Below, piece by piece: positions 25,758 to 34,178 of a stretch of 35,200 nucleotides of DNA (position 1 is the first letter of the stretch; every line of letters starts with the position of its first letter). The stretch lies in contig JAVKIA010000026.1 in the NCBI GenBank assembly GCA_031459715.1, forward strand, positions 1 through 35,200, in the 5' to 3' direction. The notes under the pieces were generated by a model. The model was not told where the DNA came from, searched no databases, and was given only the letters and a program-made list of their open reading frames with translations. Source of the stretch: Armatimonadota bacterium. Its GTDB lineage: Bacteria > Sysuimicrobiota > Sysuimicrobiia > Sysuimicrobiales > Humicultoraceae. Position numbers and translations under genes: made by a program.

Positions 25758-26472
25758 CGGCGGGAGGAGCCGGGGGAATCCTCTGATTTCCCTACCCGCG
25801 CTGGCCCGCTGGCGCGGCGAGTGCTACCAACTGTTGGGGTGTGGCTTTCTCTTCCCCACGCCCGAGCGCCTGGAAAGGATGACCAAGGCTGCCCTCCGCC
25901 AGGAGCGGGCCGGCCAGGCCTTCGCCGGCCTGGCCATCTACCCCCGTTGGCGGTCACTCCTGCGGATGGTGCGGCAGGCCGGAGGGCAGGCCGACGCGCT
26001 GCAGGCGGATTTCAGCCGGTTGTTCGTCGCCGGCCGCGATGGTTGCGCTCCGAACGAGTCCCATCAGCTCGCCCTCGAGCCTGCGGAGGCCACGGTTCTG
26101 AATGCGGCCCTGGAGCGGGAGTACGCCGACGAGGGGGTCACGTTGCACCCTGCGGCCGGGGAGCTGCCGGACCATGCCGCGGTGGAGATGGAGTTTGTGG
26201 CGTTCCTGTGCGACAGGGAGCGCGCGGCCTGGAGGAACCGGCATGGAGCGGAAGGGAGGCGTCTCCTGCTGCGCCAGCGGCAGTTCCTCCGGCAGCACCT
26301 GGGGCGGTGGATTGCGCGGTTTGCCCGGGAGGTGCGGCGGGCGGACTCCCGGGGATGGTACGGCGAGGTGGCCGGGGCGGCTGCTGCCTTCATCCACCAC
26401 GACCAGGATCTCGTGGACCTTCTGGTCAGATGGACTGAGGAATCCGATGGCAGCGGGGTAGGGACGGGATGA
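25699..26472 (+). CDS. TorD/DmsD-like molybdoenzyme chaperone
   Basis: This is a helical protein of up to 257 aa, resembling the TorD/NarJ family that guards the Tat signal and cofactor insertion of a cognate molybdoenzyme. Family features are the ADFSRLFVAG segment, then APNESH (with C116) where many members have a P-x-E-S motif, and the AAVEMEFVAFLC helix. The similarity is moderate. The only ATG lies 59 bases inside the previous gene and has a weak ribosome site. The first 27 residues look non-native, so translation may really begin near 25775 at an unusual codon, after GGGAGGAG. It probably serves the catalytic subunit encoded at 20885. Confidence 0.7.
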   Translation: MNSSPATATPRHQSAPGRADGGRSRGNPLISLPALARWRGECYQLLGCGFLFPTPERLERMTKAALRQERAGQAFAGLAIYPRWRSLLRMVRQAGGQADALQADFSRLFVAGRDGCAPNESHQLALEPAEATVLNAALEREYADEGVTLHPAAGELPDHAAVEMEFVAFLCDRERAAWRNRHGAEGRRLLLRQRQFLRQHLGRWIARFAREVRRADSRGWYGEVAGAAAAFIHHDQDLVDLLVRWTEESDGSGVGTG

Positions 26473-28085
26473 ACCGGCCCGCCGGGGAAGGCAACGGGCA
26501 CCCGCCGGCGGCGGTCCTGCTGTGCGCGCACCTTGACGGTGTCGGAAGCGGGCTTGACGTGCGCGTGGTGCGGGGGACCCTGGAGGAGACCCTGCCGGCC
26601 GTGCACGTGCGCACCCTCGATGAAGTCTGCCGCCAGCCCCGGAGGATCAGCGCCGCCGTCCGCGCCACCGGAGCAGTCAGGCTGGTCCTGGGCCTCTGCC
26701 GGCACGGCTATGCGGCAGCGGAGCTTCAGGCCCAGGTACGGAAGGCCGGCCTCGACCCTCTGGGGGTTGAGGTGGTGGACCTGGGGGCCTACGCTGCCTG
26801 GGTGCACTCCCGCCAGGAGGCGACGCAGAAGGCCCGGGTCCTCCTGGCTGCGGGGATAGCCCGGGCGCGGGCATTCACCGAAAGCCGTCCCCAGAACCTG
26901 AAACCGCTCCTGCCGGGGGCGGTGAGCCGGCGTGGCCTCCTCAGCCTTTCACTTCTGGAGTACCAGGCGGTTCCGGCCGTCGCGGTGGAGCGCTGCCACG
27001 CCGAAGAGGGCTGTCGGGAGTGCCTGGGCACCTGCCCGCACCAGGCATTCCGCCTGGAGGACGGTGAGATCCGACTGAATAAGTCGCGCTGCACCTCCTG
27101 CGGGACCTGCGTAACCGCCTGCCCCCACGGGGCCATGGACCTGCCCGGCTGGACGGCCGGACAGGTGGAAGCGTACCTGGGCGCGCTCCTTTGCGCTCCT
27201 CCTGAAGAGCTGGCCCCCCGGGCCGTCCTGGTTGTTTGCAGGCACGGGGCCGCCGCACTGAAGTCATTGGCCGCTTCAGGGGCATCCTATCCGGTGAACT
27301 GGTTTCCCCTGGAGGTCCCCTCGCTGGGGATGGTGCCGCCCACATGGCTGCTGGCCCTTCTGAACCTGGGGGCGGCGGGGGTGGGAGTTGTCTCCTGCCC
27401 CCAGGCATGTGGAGCCACCTCTTTGGCCCAGATCGAGAGGCGGGTGGACTTCTGCCGGGAGGTCCTCAAGCAGGCAGGAGAACATCCGGGACGGGTCGCG
27501 CTTCTCCCGGCTAGGCCCTCCGCCCTGCTGGAGACCCTGCGGACCGCGCCCAAGGAGTTCATCCCCGTGTCGGTCCAGGCTCCCCCGGTGGTTCCCGCCA
27601 TGGCTAGCCCCTTCGCCTACCCTTCCCGCGGCCGCGTGCTGACAGCCCTGGGTGAGCGCCTCGGCGCGTCCTCCCTCGTATTGCACCACCCGGCGTCGCC
27701 CTTCGGTCTCGTTCAGGTGGGTGCCGGCTGCACGCTGTGCGGCGCGTGCGCGGCGGCGTGCGGCCCGGGGGCTCTACGGCTGGAAGGCGATGGCGAGGCC
27801 GCCCTGACCTTTGACCCGACCCTGTGTACCGCCTGCGGGCGGTGCCTGCCGGCCTGTCCCGAGCCAGGTACCCTGATCCTCCACCCCAGAGCCGACCTGC
27901 GGATCCTCTCCCGTGGCAGGGTGGCCCTGGCCCGAAGCCACTACGGCCGGTGTGAGGCCTGCGGCGGGCCGATCGCGCCCCAGCCGATGCTGGAGCGGAT
28001 GGCTGCGCTTCTGGGAGGCGAGAACGCCCGGGGGGCGCACATCATCACCCGGTACTGCTCCGCCTGCCGCGGCCTGGCGCACTGA
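26469..28085 (+). CDS. HdrA-N / ferredoxin / MvhD-like / ferredoxin mosaic Fe-S protein
   Basis: This 538-aa cytoplasmic protein is built from parts of the heterodisulfide reductase system. Residues about 14-140 resemble the HdrA N-terminal domain (VRLVLGLCRHGY, then KAGLDPLGVEVVDL and WVHSRQEATQKA). Residues 176-220 carry two [4Fe-4S] motifs. Residues about 235-345 look like MvhD/FlpD (AVLVVCRHGAAA, VGVVSCPQACGAT). Residues 421-470 carry two more [4Fe-4S] motifs, and a CEACGG...CSAC pair lies near the end. The HdrA FAD domain is missing: no GxGxxG is seen. It probably relays electrons between soluble carriers and the membrane complex or another enzyme. The ATG overlaps the chaperone stop. 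Confidence 0.75.
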   Translation: MNRPAGEGNGHPPAAVLLCAHLDGVGSGLDVRVVRGTLEETLPAVHVRTLDEVCRQPRRISAAVRATGAVRLVLGLCRHGYAAAELQAQVRKAGLDPLGVEVVDLGAYAAWVHSRQEATQKARVLLAAGIARARAFTESRPQNLKPLLPGAVSRRGLLSLSLLEYQAVPAVAVERCHAEEGCRECLGTCPHQAFRLEDGEIRLNKSRCTSCGTCVTACPHGAMDLPGWTAGQVEAYLGALLCAPPEELAPRAVLVVCRHGAAALKSLAASGASYPVNWFPLEVPSLGMVPPTWLLALLNLGAAGVGVVSCPQACGATSLAQIERRVDFCREVLKQAGEHPGRVALLPARPSALLETLRTAPKEFIPVSVQAPPVVPAMASPFAYPSRGRVLTALGERLGASSLVLHHPASPFGLVQVGAGCTLCGACAAACGPGALRLEGDGEAALTFDPTLCTACGRCLPACPEPGTLILHPRADLRILSRGRVALARSHYGRCEACGGPIAPQPMLERMAALLGGENARGAHIITRYCSACRGLAH

Positions 28086-28374
28086 GCGCCGCGACGAACG
28101 TTCGGGTCGGCCAGGGGCGAGTCAGGTCGGAAGAAACCAGCGCCAGCGGCGCGCACCGCCGGGAGAGATCGGATCCGACCCCGAAGGGCCTCGCCCTCTC
28201 AATCCAGGCGACCGCAACCGCTGGCTGCTTTACATAACCATCCTGCGATCCGGCCGTCAATCGCCAACAGGTGTTCGCTGATCCTTTCTGAGAAGGTGTT
28301 GCCGTCAGCCCGGAAATACACTCGCCGCCCGATTGCCTCCCGCCGGCACTATTCCTACGCTGGCCCTGAGATTC
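28086..28374. other. Intergenic region between the two molybdoenzyme operons
   Basis: No gene or tRNA is seen. The palindrome CGAACGTTCG at 28095-28104 has flanking CCG/CGG arms, and TCGGATCCGA occurs near 28175. A small hairpin AGGGC-CTC-GCCCT lies near 28188. No T-run follows, so termination of the first operon is uncertain. No strong -35/-10 pair was found. Confidence 0.45.
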
Positions 28375-28390
28375 GGCCGTTTTAACGGCC
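28375..28390. promoter_or_regulatory. Inverted repeat before the regulator gene
   Basis: GGCCGTT-TT-AACGGCC has seven-base perfect arms and lies 13 bases before the regulator ATG. Such a site suits autoregulation by the winged-helix protein encoded next. It is not followed by a T-run, which argues against a terminator. Confidence 0.45.
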
Positions 28391-28403
28391 ACAACCACTA
28401 TCG

Positions 28404-29126
28404 ATGCGGCGGACCGAGGGGGTCCACGGTTTGATCGACCTGCAGCCCACGCGCTCACAGTTGCTCCGCATCATCAGGGAGCGCGGCGGGGTGACGCTGC
28501 GCGACCTGCAGCAGGCCACGGGCCTCTCCCGGTCTACCCTCCGCCAGCACCTGACCATCCTGCAGCGCGACGGAGCCGTCCGGGAACGCCTGCTGCGGGG
28601 TCGGCCGGGACGTCCGCCCATCGTCTACGAGCCCTCCCCGGCTGCCCCGCGGCGTGCCCTGGAGAGCTATGCCGCCATCCTAGGTGCCGTCCTGCGCGTT
28701 GTCGGCGGGCAGGGTACGCATCAGGTGCGGCGGATCGCTGAGGCCGCCGCGGTCGAGATCGCCCGACGGCATGCCCACATCGCGACGCTATTGTCCCTGG
28801 AGGATCGCATCACCGCGGCCCTGGGAGCCCTACTTGAAGATGCCCGCACGGCGGAGGTCAGGCCTGTGGGGAGGGACTACGAGGTCGTCCTCCGCGATTG
28901 TCCCCTGCTGGCTTTGGCTGGGGAGCTCCCTCAGATCTGCGGGATCACCCGCGAGTTGCTGCACAGGCTCACCGGGGCGACGGTGGAGCAGCGCAGGTGG
29001 ATGCTGCGAGGTGACCCGTGCTGCTCCTTCCTGCTGAAGGCGAAACGGGCCGGCAGGCGCTCCCGCGCCGCGCCGGGGCGGCGAGAGGACGTGAGACCGG
29101 ATGGCTGGAGGGGCGTCCATGGATGA
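28404..29126 (+). CDS. Winged-helix regulator with Cys-containing C-terminal sensor
   Basis: This 240-aa regulator has an ArsR/SufR-like helix-turn-helix (about residues 14-75: GVTLRDLQQATGLSRSTLRQ, then HLTILQRDGAV) and a basic wing RGRPGRPP. The C-terminal part has C166, C179 and C206-C207 in the order CP...C...GDPCCSF. This is like the domain of SufR and V4R-type regulators, which can bind an Fe-S cluster or sense redox state. One Cys usual before the GD step is Met here. The frame ends in a basic tail that overlaps the start of the next gene by eight bases, so it is the first gene of the NXR-like operon and probably its local regulator. Confidence 0.8.
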   Translation: MRRTEGVHGLIDLQPTRSQLLRIIRERGGVTLRDLQQATGLSRSTLRQHLTILQRDGAVRERLLRGRPGRPPIVYEPSPAAPRRALESYAAILGAVLRVVGGQGTHQVRRIAEAAAVEIARRHAHIATLLSLEDRITAALGALLEDARTAEVRPVGRDYEVVLRDCPLLALAGELPQICGITRELLHRLTGATVEQRRWMLRGDPCCSFLLKAKRAGRRSRAAPGRREDVRPDGWRGVHG

Positions 29127-32100
29127 GAAGAGAAGGGATTCCCCGGCAGCGGAAGGCGAAGCGCCGGGAAACGGTGGCGTCTGCGGCGGCCTGACCCGGC
29201 GGGAGTTCCTGGGATCCGCGGGCGCCGCGGTGGGCGGCCTGGCGCTGGCCCAGGCCCTCCCCCTGCGGCTGCTGCAGCCGCTGGCAGCCATCGACAACCC
29301 ACTGGGCTTCTACCCGGACCGCGAGTGGGAAAAGGTCTACCGCGACCAGTACCGCTACGACGGCAGTTTCACCTTCGTCTGCTCTCCCAACGACACCCAC
29401 CACTGCCGCCTGCGCGCCTTTGTGCGCAACGGCGTGATCATGCGCATCGAGCAGAACTACGATGTGCAGCGCTACACCGACCTCTACGGAAACAGGGCCA
29501 CTCCCCACTGGAACCCCCGCGGCTGCCTGAAGGGCTACACCTTCCACCGCCGCGTCTACGGGCCCTACCGGCTGAAGCACCCCCTGGTGCGCCGCGGGTG
29601 GAAGGCATGGGCGGACGACGGCTTCCCGGAGCTCACCCCTGCCCTGCGGGGGAAGTACCGTTTCGACAGCCGGGGGACCGATGCGTTCGAGCGGGTCTCC
29701 TGGGAGCAGGCCTACGACTACATCGGGAGGGCCTTCATCGCCATCGCCCGGCGCTACAGCGGCCCGGAGGGCGCACGGCGGCTCCAGGCCCAGGGCTACC
29801 CGCCGGAGATGGTGGAGGCGATGCACGGGGCGGGGGTGCGCACCTTCAAGTTCCGCGGTGGGATGGGGCTGCTGGGGGTCATAGGCAAGTACGGCCTGTG
29901 GCGGGCCGCCAACATGATGGCGCTGCTGGATGCCCACGTGCGCGGGGTGGGTTCCGACCAGGCGCTGGGCGCCCGCAAGTGGAGCAACTACACCTGGCAC
30001 GGCGACCAGGCTCCGGGGCAGCCCTTCGTCCACGGCCTGCAGGCCTCGGACGTGGATTTCAACGAGCTGCGCCACGCCCGTCTGCACATCCAGGTGGGCA
30101 AGAACCTCATCGAGAACAAGATGCCGGAGTCCCACTTCTTCAATGAGCTGATGGAGCGCGGCGCGCGCATCGTCGTCATCACCCCCGAGTACAGCCCGCC
30201 CGCGGTCAAGGCCGACTACTGGATGCCTGTCCGCCCGCAGACCGACGCCGCGCTCTTCCTGGGCATCACCCGGCTCATGATGGACAACCGCTGGTATGAC
30301 GAAACCTTCGTCAAGCGGTTCACGGACTTCCCCCTGCTCATCCGGCAAGACACCCTGAAGCGGCTGCGCGCCGCCGAGGTCTTCCCCGACTACCGCCCCG
30401 GGCTGGACCCGCAGGGTCCCAGCTTTACGCGGCAGAACCTGCGGCCGGACCAGTACGCGCAGCTGGGCGACTTCGTCATCTTCGACCGCAGGACCAGGCG
30501 GCTGCAGCCGCTCACCCGCGACCAGGTGGGCGAGCGCATGGCCCGGGCGGGCCTGGACCCCGACCTGGCCTGGCGCGGCCGGGTGAAGCTGGTAGACGGC
30601 CGGGAGGTGGAGTGCCTCACCCTGTGGCAGGCCTACCGCGACCACCTGCGCGATTACGACCTGGACACCGTGGTCGAGATCACCCAGACCCCTAGGGAGA
30701 TGATCCGCCGCCTGGCGCGGGACATGGCCACCATCAAGCCGGTGGCCATTCACATCGGCGAGGGGATCAACCACTGGTTCCACGCCACCCTGGCCAACCG
30801 CGCCTTCTACCTGCCGCTGATGCTCACCGGGAATATCGGCGTCCCCGGCGCAGGCTGTCACACCTGGGCCGGCAACTACAAGGCCGGCATCTTTCAGGGC
30901 TCCCCCTGGACGGGTCCGGGGATCACGGGGTGGCTCTTCGAGGACCCCTTCAACCCAGCATTGGATCCGACCACGCCCGGGCGGCAGATCAAGGTGAAGA
31001 AGTACCTCAAGGACGAGGAGCCGGCCTACTGGGACCACGGGGACGTGCCGTTGATCGTGGAGACCCCCAAGGCGGGGCGCAAGGTCTTCACCGGCCAAAC
31101 CCACATGCCCACGCCCACCAAGGTCATCTGGTACAACAACGTCAACATCCTGAACAACGCCAAGTGGGCCTACGGGGTGATCAAGAACGTCAACCCCCGG
31201 GTGGAGCTGATCATCAACCAGGACATCGAGATGACCGCCAGCGCCGAGTACGCAGACATAATCCTGCCGGCCAACTCCTGGGTGGAGTTCCAGACCTACG
31301 AGCTGACCGCGTCCTGTTCCAACCCCTTCCTGCAGATCTGGAAGGGGGGCATCAAACCCCTCTACCAGACCAAGGACGACGGTGTGATCATTGCCGAGGT
31401 GGCGGCGAAGCTGACGGAGTTGACCGGCGACCGGCGCTTCCGCGACTACTTCAAGTTCTTGCTGGAGCGCCGCCCCGAGGTCTACATCCAGCGCATCCTG
31501 GACAGCGCCACCTCCACCGTCGGCTACCGGGTGGGGGACATCCTCGCCGGCCGATACGGTGAGCCCGGCGCAGCCCTCATGCTATTCCGCACCTACCCCC
31601 GGGTGCCGTTCTTCGAGCAAATCCACGACAGCGAGCCTTTCTACACCGACACCGGCCGGCTGAACAGCTACTGCGACCTGCCAGAGGCCATCGAGTACGG
31701 GGAGAACTTCATCGTACACCGGGAGGGGCCGGAGGCGACGCCCTACCTCCCCAACGTCATCGTCAGCGCTAACCCCCTGGTGCGGCCCAACGACTACGGC
31801 ATCCCCCTGGATGCGCTGCACTGGGACCAGCGCACGGTGCGCAACGTGAAGATGCCGTGGCGGGAGGTGAAGCGGACCAAGAACCCGCTCTGGGAGCAGG
31901 GCTATCGCTTCTACCTGCTCACGCCCAAAACCCGACACCGCGTGCACTCCTCCTGGAGCACCGTGGACTGGAATATGATCTGGGAATCCAACTTCGGCGA
32001 CCCGTACCGGCTGGACCGGCGCACTCCCGGGGTGGGCGAGCACCAGCTGCACATCAACCCCCAGGCGGCGCGGGACCTGGGGATCAATGACGGGGACTAC

Positions 32101-32631
32101 GTCTATGTGGACGCCTATGCCGCCGACCGGCCCTACATCGGCTGGAAGCCGGACGACCCCTTCTACCGCGTCGCCCGCTGCATGGTGCGGGCGCGTTACA
32201 ACCCGGCCTATCCCTACAACGTCCTGATGATGAAGCACGGCCCCTTCATGGCCACGGAGAAGTCGGTGCGCGCCCACGAGAGCCGGGCCGACGGGCTGGC
32301 CCGCTCCGCGGACACCGGCTACCAGGCCAACCTGCGCTACGGCAGCCAGCAGTCGGTGACCCGCGACTGGCTGATGCCCATGCACCAGACCGACACCCTC
32401 TTCCACAAGGCCAAGGGGGCGGTGGCCTTCGTATTCGGGGGCGAGGCGGACAACCATGCGGTGAACACCGTACCCAAGGAGACGCTGGTGAAGATCACCA
32501 AGGCGGAGGACGGCGGCATGGGTGGCAGAGGACTGTGGGAGCCGGCCCGCACCGGGTTCTCTCCTGGGCGGGAGAACGAGTTCATGCGCCGCTACCTCTC
32601 GGGCGCCCTGGTGGAGGTGAGGCGGCGGTGA
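29119..32631 (+). CDS. nxrA: NXR-clade type II molybdoenzyme, alpha subunit
   Basis: This 1170-aa catalytic subunit interconverts nitrite and nitrate in known relatives. A Tat signal (LTRREFLGSAG) places it in the periplasm, unlike cytoplasmic NarG. FS0 reads C88-x3-D92-x3-C96-x39-C136, with Asp where NarG has Cys. The likely Mo ligand is D296 in YTWHGDQAPG, the type II pattern. From memory, the CSPNDTHHCRLRAFVRNG region and the KFRGGMGLLGVIGKYGL, GEGINHWFHATLANR and RYGSQQSVTRDW segments match Nitrospira/anammox NxrA closely. An ATG six codons earlier exists, but GGAGGGG lies six bases before 29119. It could be a nitrite oxidoreductase or a periplasmic nitrate reductase of the same clade; perchlorate and selenate reductases are more distant options. 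Confidence 0.85.
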   Translation: MDEKRRDSPAAEGEAPGNGGVCGGLTRREFLGSAGAAVGGLALAQALPLRLLQPLAAIDNPLGFYPDREWEKVYRDQYRYDGSFTFVCSPNDTHHCRLRAFVRNGVIMRIEQNYDVQRYTDLYGNRATPHWNPRGCLKGYTFHRRVYGPYRLKHPLVRRGWKAWADDGFPELTPALRGKYRFDSRGTDAFERVSWEQAYDYIGRAFIAIARRYSGPEGARRLQAQGYPPEMVEAMHGAGVRTFKFRGGMGLLGVIGKYGLWRAANMMALLDAHVRGVGSDQALGARKWSNYTWHGDQAPGQPFVHGLQASDVDFNELRHARLHIQVGKNLIENKMPESHFFNELMERGARIVVITPEYSPPAVKADYWMPVRPQTDAALFLGITRLMMDNRWYDETFVKRFTDFPLLIRQDTLKRLRAAEVFPDYRPGLDPQGPSFTRQNLRPDQYAQLGDFVIFDRRTRRLQPLTRDQVGERMARAGLDPDLAWRGRVKLVDGREVECLTLWQAYRDHLRDYDLDTVVEITQTPREMIRRLARDMATIKPVAIHIGEGINHWFHATLANRAFYLPLMLTGNIGVPGAGCHTWAGNYKAGIFQGSPWTGPGITGWLFEDPFNPALDPTTPGRQIKVKKYLKDEEPAYWDHGDVPLIVETPKAGRKVFTGQTHMPTPTKVIWYNNVNILNNAKWAYGVIKNVNPRVELIINQDIEMTASAEYADIILPANSWVEFQTYELTASCSNPFLQIWKGGIKPLYQTKDDGVIIAEVAAKLTELTGDRRFRDYFKFLLERRPEVYIQRILDSATSTVGYRVGDILAGRYGEPGAALMLFRTYPRVPFFEQIHDSEPFYTDTGRLNSYCDLPEAIEYGENFIVHREGPEATPYLPNVIVSANPLVRPNDYGIPLDALHWDQRTVRNVKMPWREVKRTKNPLWEQGYRFYLLTPKTRHRVHSSWSTVDWNMIWESNFGDPYRLDRRTPGVGEHQLHINPQAARDLGINDGDYVYVDAYAADRPYIGWKPDDPFYRVARCMVRARYNPAYPYNVLMMKHGPFMATEKSVRAHESRADGLARSADTGYQANLRYGSQQSVTRDWLMPMHQTDTLFHKAKGAVAFVFGGEADNHAVNTVPKETLVKITKAEDGGMGGRGLWEPARTGFSPGRENEFMRRYLSGALVEVRRR

Positions 32632-32921
32632 GGGCAGTGGCCAAGCCCTTCGCTCCCGACGACCCGCTGGCGCTGGTGGGGGTGGCCCTGCCGCCCTCGG
32701 AAGGCGCCCTGGAGGAGATGGCGCGGACGTTTATCCAGGAGTACCTGCTGCAGGGGTGGGACGAGCGCAGGCTGCTGGCCCTCTTCCGCAACCCCTTCTA
32801 TCGGGCGCCGCACCTGGTCTACCGGGCACGCGGGGAGGAGTACGTCAGGCGGCTGATCGCCGAGGCCCTGGCCGGATGGGGCCAGACGTGTGCGCTGCAG
32901 GAGGAGAGTCACCATGCCTGA
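32628..32921 (+). CDS. 97-aa protein between the alpha and beta subunits
   Basis: The GTG overlaps the alpha-subunit stop (GTGA), and the frame ends eight bases inside the beta-subunit gene, so its translation is tied to both. The protein is soluble and helical. The central motif MARTFIQEYLLQGWDERRLL runs on into ALFRNPFYRAPHLVYRARG, a pattern I have seen in small uncharacterised proteins beside other bacterial respiratory gene clusters. There are no Cys pairs for Fe-S binding (one Cys near the end). An assembly or maturation role for the AB pair is plausible but inferred from position only. Nitrospira nxrAB clusters, as I recall them, lack a gene here. Confidence 0.7.
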   Translation: MRAVAKPFAPDDPLALVGVALPPSEGALEEMARTFIQEYLLQGWDERRLLALFRNPFYRAPHLVYRARGEEYVRRLIAEALAGWGQTCALQEESHHA

Positions 32922-34167
32922 CGTCTACAACTGGCACCTCGGCCGACCCATGTCCTACCGCTTCGCCGAGCGACACCCCCGCTTCCAGTTCGCCGCTGTC
33001 TTCAACATCAACCGCTGTATCGGCTGCCAGACCTGCACCATGGCCTGCAAGAGCACCTGGACCTTCAGCCGTGGCCAGGAGTATATGTGGTGGAACAACG
33101 TGGAGTCCAAGCCCTACGGCGGCTACCCCCAGTTCTGGGATGTAAAGCTGCTGCAGCTGCTGGAGCAGGCCAACCCCGGCGGCCAGACCTGGGATGCCCG
33201 GAAGCGGGACCCCGCCCGCGCCCCCTACGGGACGTACCAGGGGAAGACGGTCTTCGAAGCTGCGCCGGCCGGCGCCGAGGCGCTCGGGTACCTCCCCACA
33301 GACGAGGAGTGGCGCGCGCCTAACATCTACGAGGACACCTCCACGTCCTACCCCACCGGACCCGGCACCTTCCACTCCACCGGGGAGCAACTTCCCGAGC
33401 ACCGCACCTGGTTCTTCCACCTGCAGCGCATCTGCAACCACTGCTCCTACCCCGCCTGCCTGGCCGCCTGCCCGCGCAACGCCATCTACAAGCGGCCGGA
33501 GGACGGGATCGTCCTCATCGACCAGAAGCGCTGCCGCGGCTACAAGAAGTGCGTGGAGGCCTGCCCCTACAAGAAGCCCATGTTTAACGCGTACACCCGG
33601 GTCAGCGAGAAGTGCATCGGCTGCTACCCCCGGGTGGAGGGGCGGGAGCCCCTCTTTCCCGGCGCGCCGGTGGAGCCGCGCTGCATGGCCGCCTGCGTGG
33701 GGAAGATCCGCCTGCAGGGGCTGGTACGCCTCAACCCTGATGGATCCTGGGCGGAGGACCGGCGGAACCCCCTTTACTACCTGGTGCGCGTGGCCCGGGT
33801 GGCCCTTCCCCTCTACCCCCAGTTTGGGACCCAGCCCAACGTTTACTACATCCCTCCGCGCTGGGTGCCGCGCGCCTACCTGCGGCAGATGTTCGGGCCG
33901 GGCGTCGACGAGGCGGTGGAGACGTACATGGCTCCGCCGCGGGAGCTACTGGCGGTGCTGCAGCTCTTCCGCAGCGCGCAGCGCATCATCTTCAGCTACC
34001 GCATCGAGGAGGGGCCGAAGGTCCTGGAGACCCGGATCAACGGCCGGAAGTGGGAGATGTTTAACGACACGGTGATCGGGCTGGACCGGGCCGGCCAGGA
34101 GATCGTGCGCCTGTCGGTGCAGGAGCCTGTGTACACACGGCCGCGGCAGCACCTCAACTCCATCTGA
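32914..34167 (+). CDS. nxrB: NXR-clade beta subunit, four Fe-S clusters
   Basis: This 417-aa electron-transfer subunit begins MPDVYNWHLGRPMSYRFAER, close to Nitrospira NxrB as I remember it. Cluster motifs are C35-x2-C38-x2-C41-x3-C45, C174-x2-C177-x4-C182-x3-C186, C207-x2-Y210-x2-C213-x3-C217 (Tyr in place of a Cys, as in the [3Fe-4S] site of NarH-type subunits, which have Trp), and CIGCYPR with a later RCMAACVGK. The QEYMWWNNVESKPYGGYPQF segment is a clade hallmark. The frame opens eight codons earlier, but GGAGGAG about eight bases before 32914 and the homologous N-terminus fix the start. It has no signal peptide and should be exported with alpha. Confidence 0.88.
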   Translation: MPDVYNWHLGRPMSYRFAERHPRFQFAAVFNINRCIGCQTCTMACKSTWTFSRGQEYMWWNNVESKPYGGYPQFWDVKLLQLLEQANPGGQTWDARKRDPARAPYGTYQGKTVFEAAPAGAEALGYLPTDEEWRAPNIYEDTSTSYPTGPGTFHSTGEQLPEHRTWFFHLQRICNHCSYPACLAACPRNAIYKRPEDGIVLIDQKRCRGYKKCVEACPYKKPMFNAYTRVSEKCIGCYPRVEGREPLFPGAPVEPRCMAACVGKIRLQGLVRLNPDGSWAEDRRNPLYYLVRVARVALPLYPQFGTQPNVYYIPPRWVPRAYLRQMFGPGVDEAVETYMAPPRELLAVLQLFRSAQRIIFSYRIEEGPKVLETRINGRKWEMFNDTVIGLDRAGQEIVRLSVQEPVYTRPRQHLNSI

Positions 34168-34178
34168 AGGACGCGTTG

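Noticed and set aside
28086-28403. tRNA or riboswitch in the gap between the two molybdoenzyme operons
   Set aside because: No T-loop GGTTCGAATCC-like sequence, cloverleaf or known riboswitch core could be found by eye; only short palindromes.
28969-31104. 711-codon - strand frame opposite the NXR-like alpha gene
   Set aside because: Same codon-composition shadow; the sense strand is clearly coding.
29119-32631. Cytoplasmic NarG-type nitrate reductase
   Set aside because: A Tat signal with a full hydrophobic region is present, and the FS0 motif is C-x3-D-x3-C instead of H-x3-C-x3-C.
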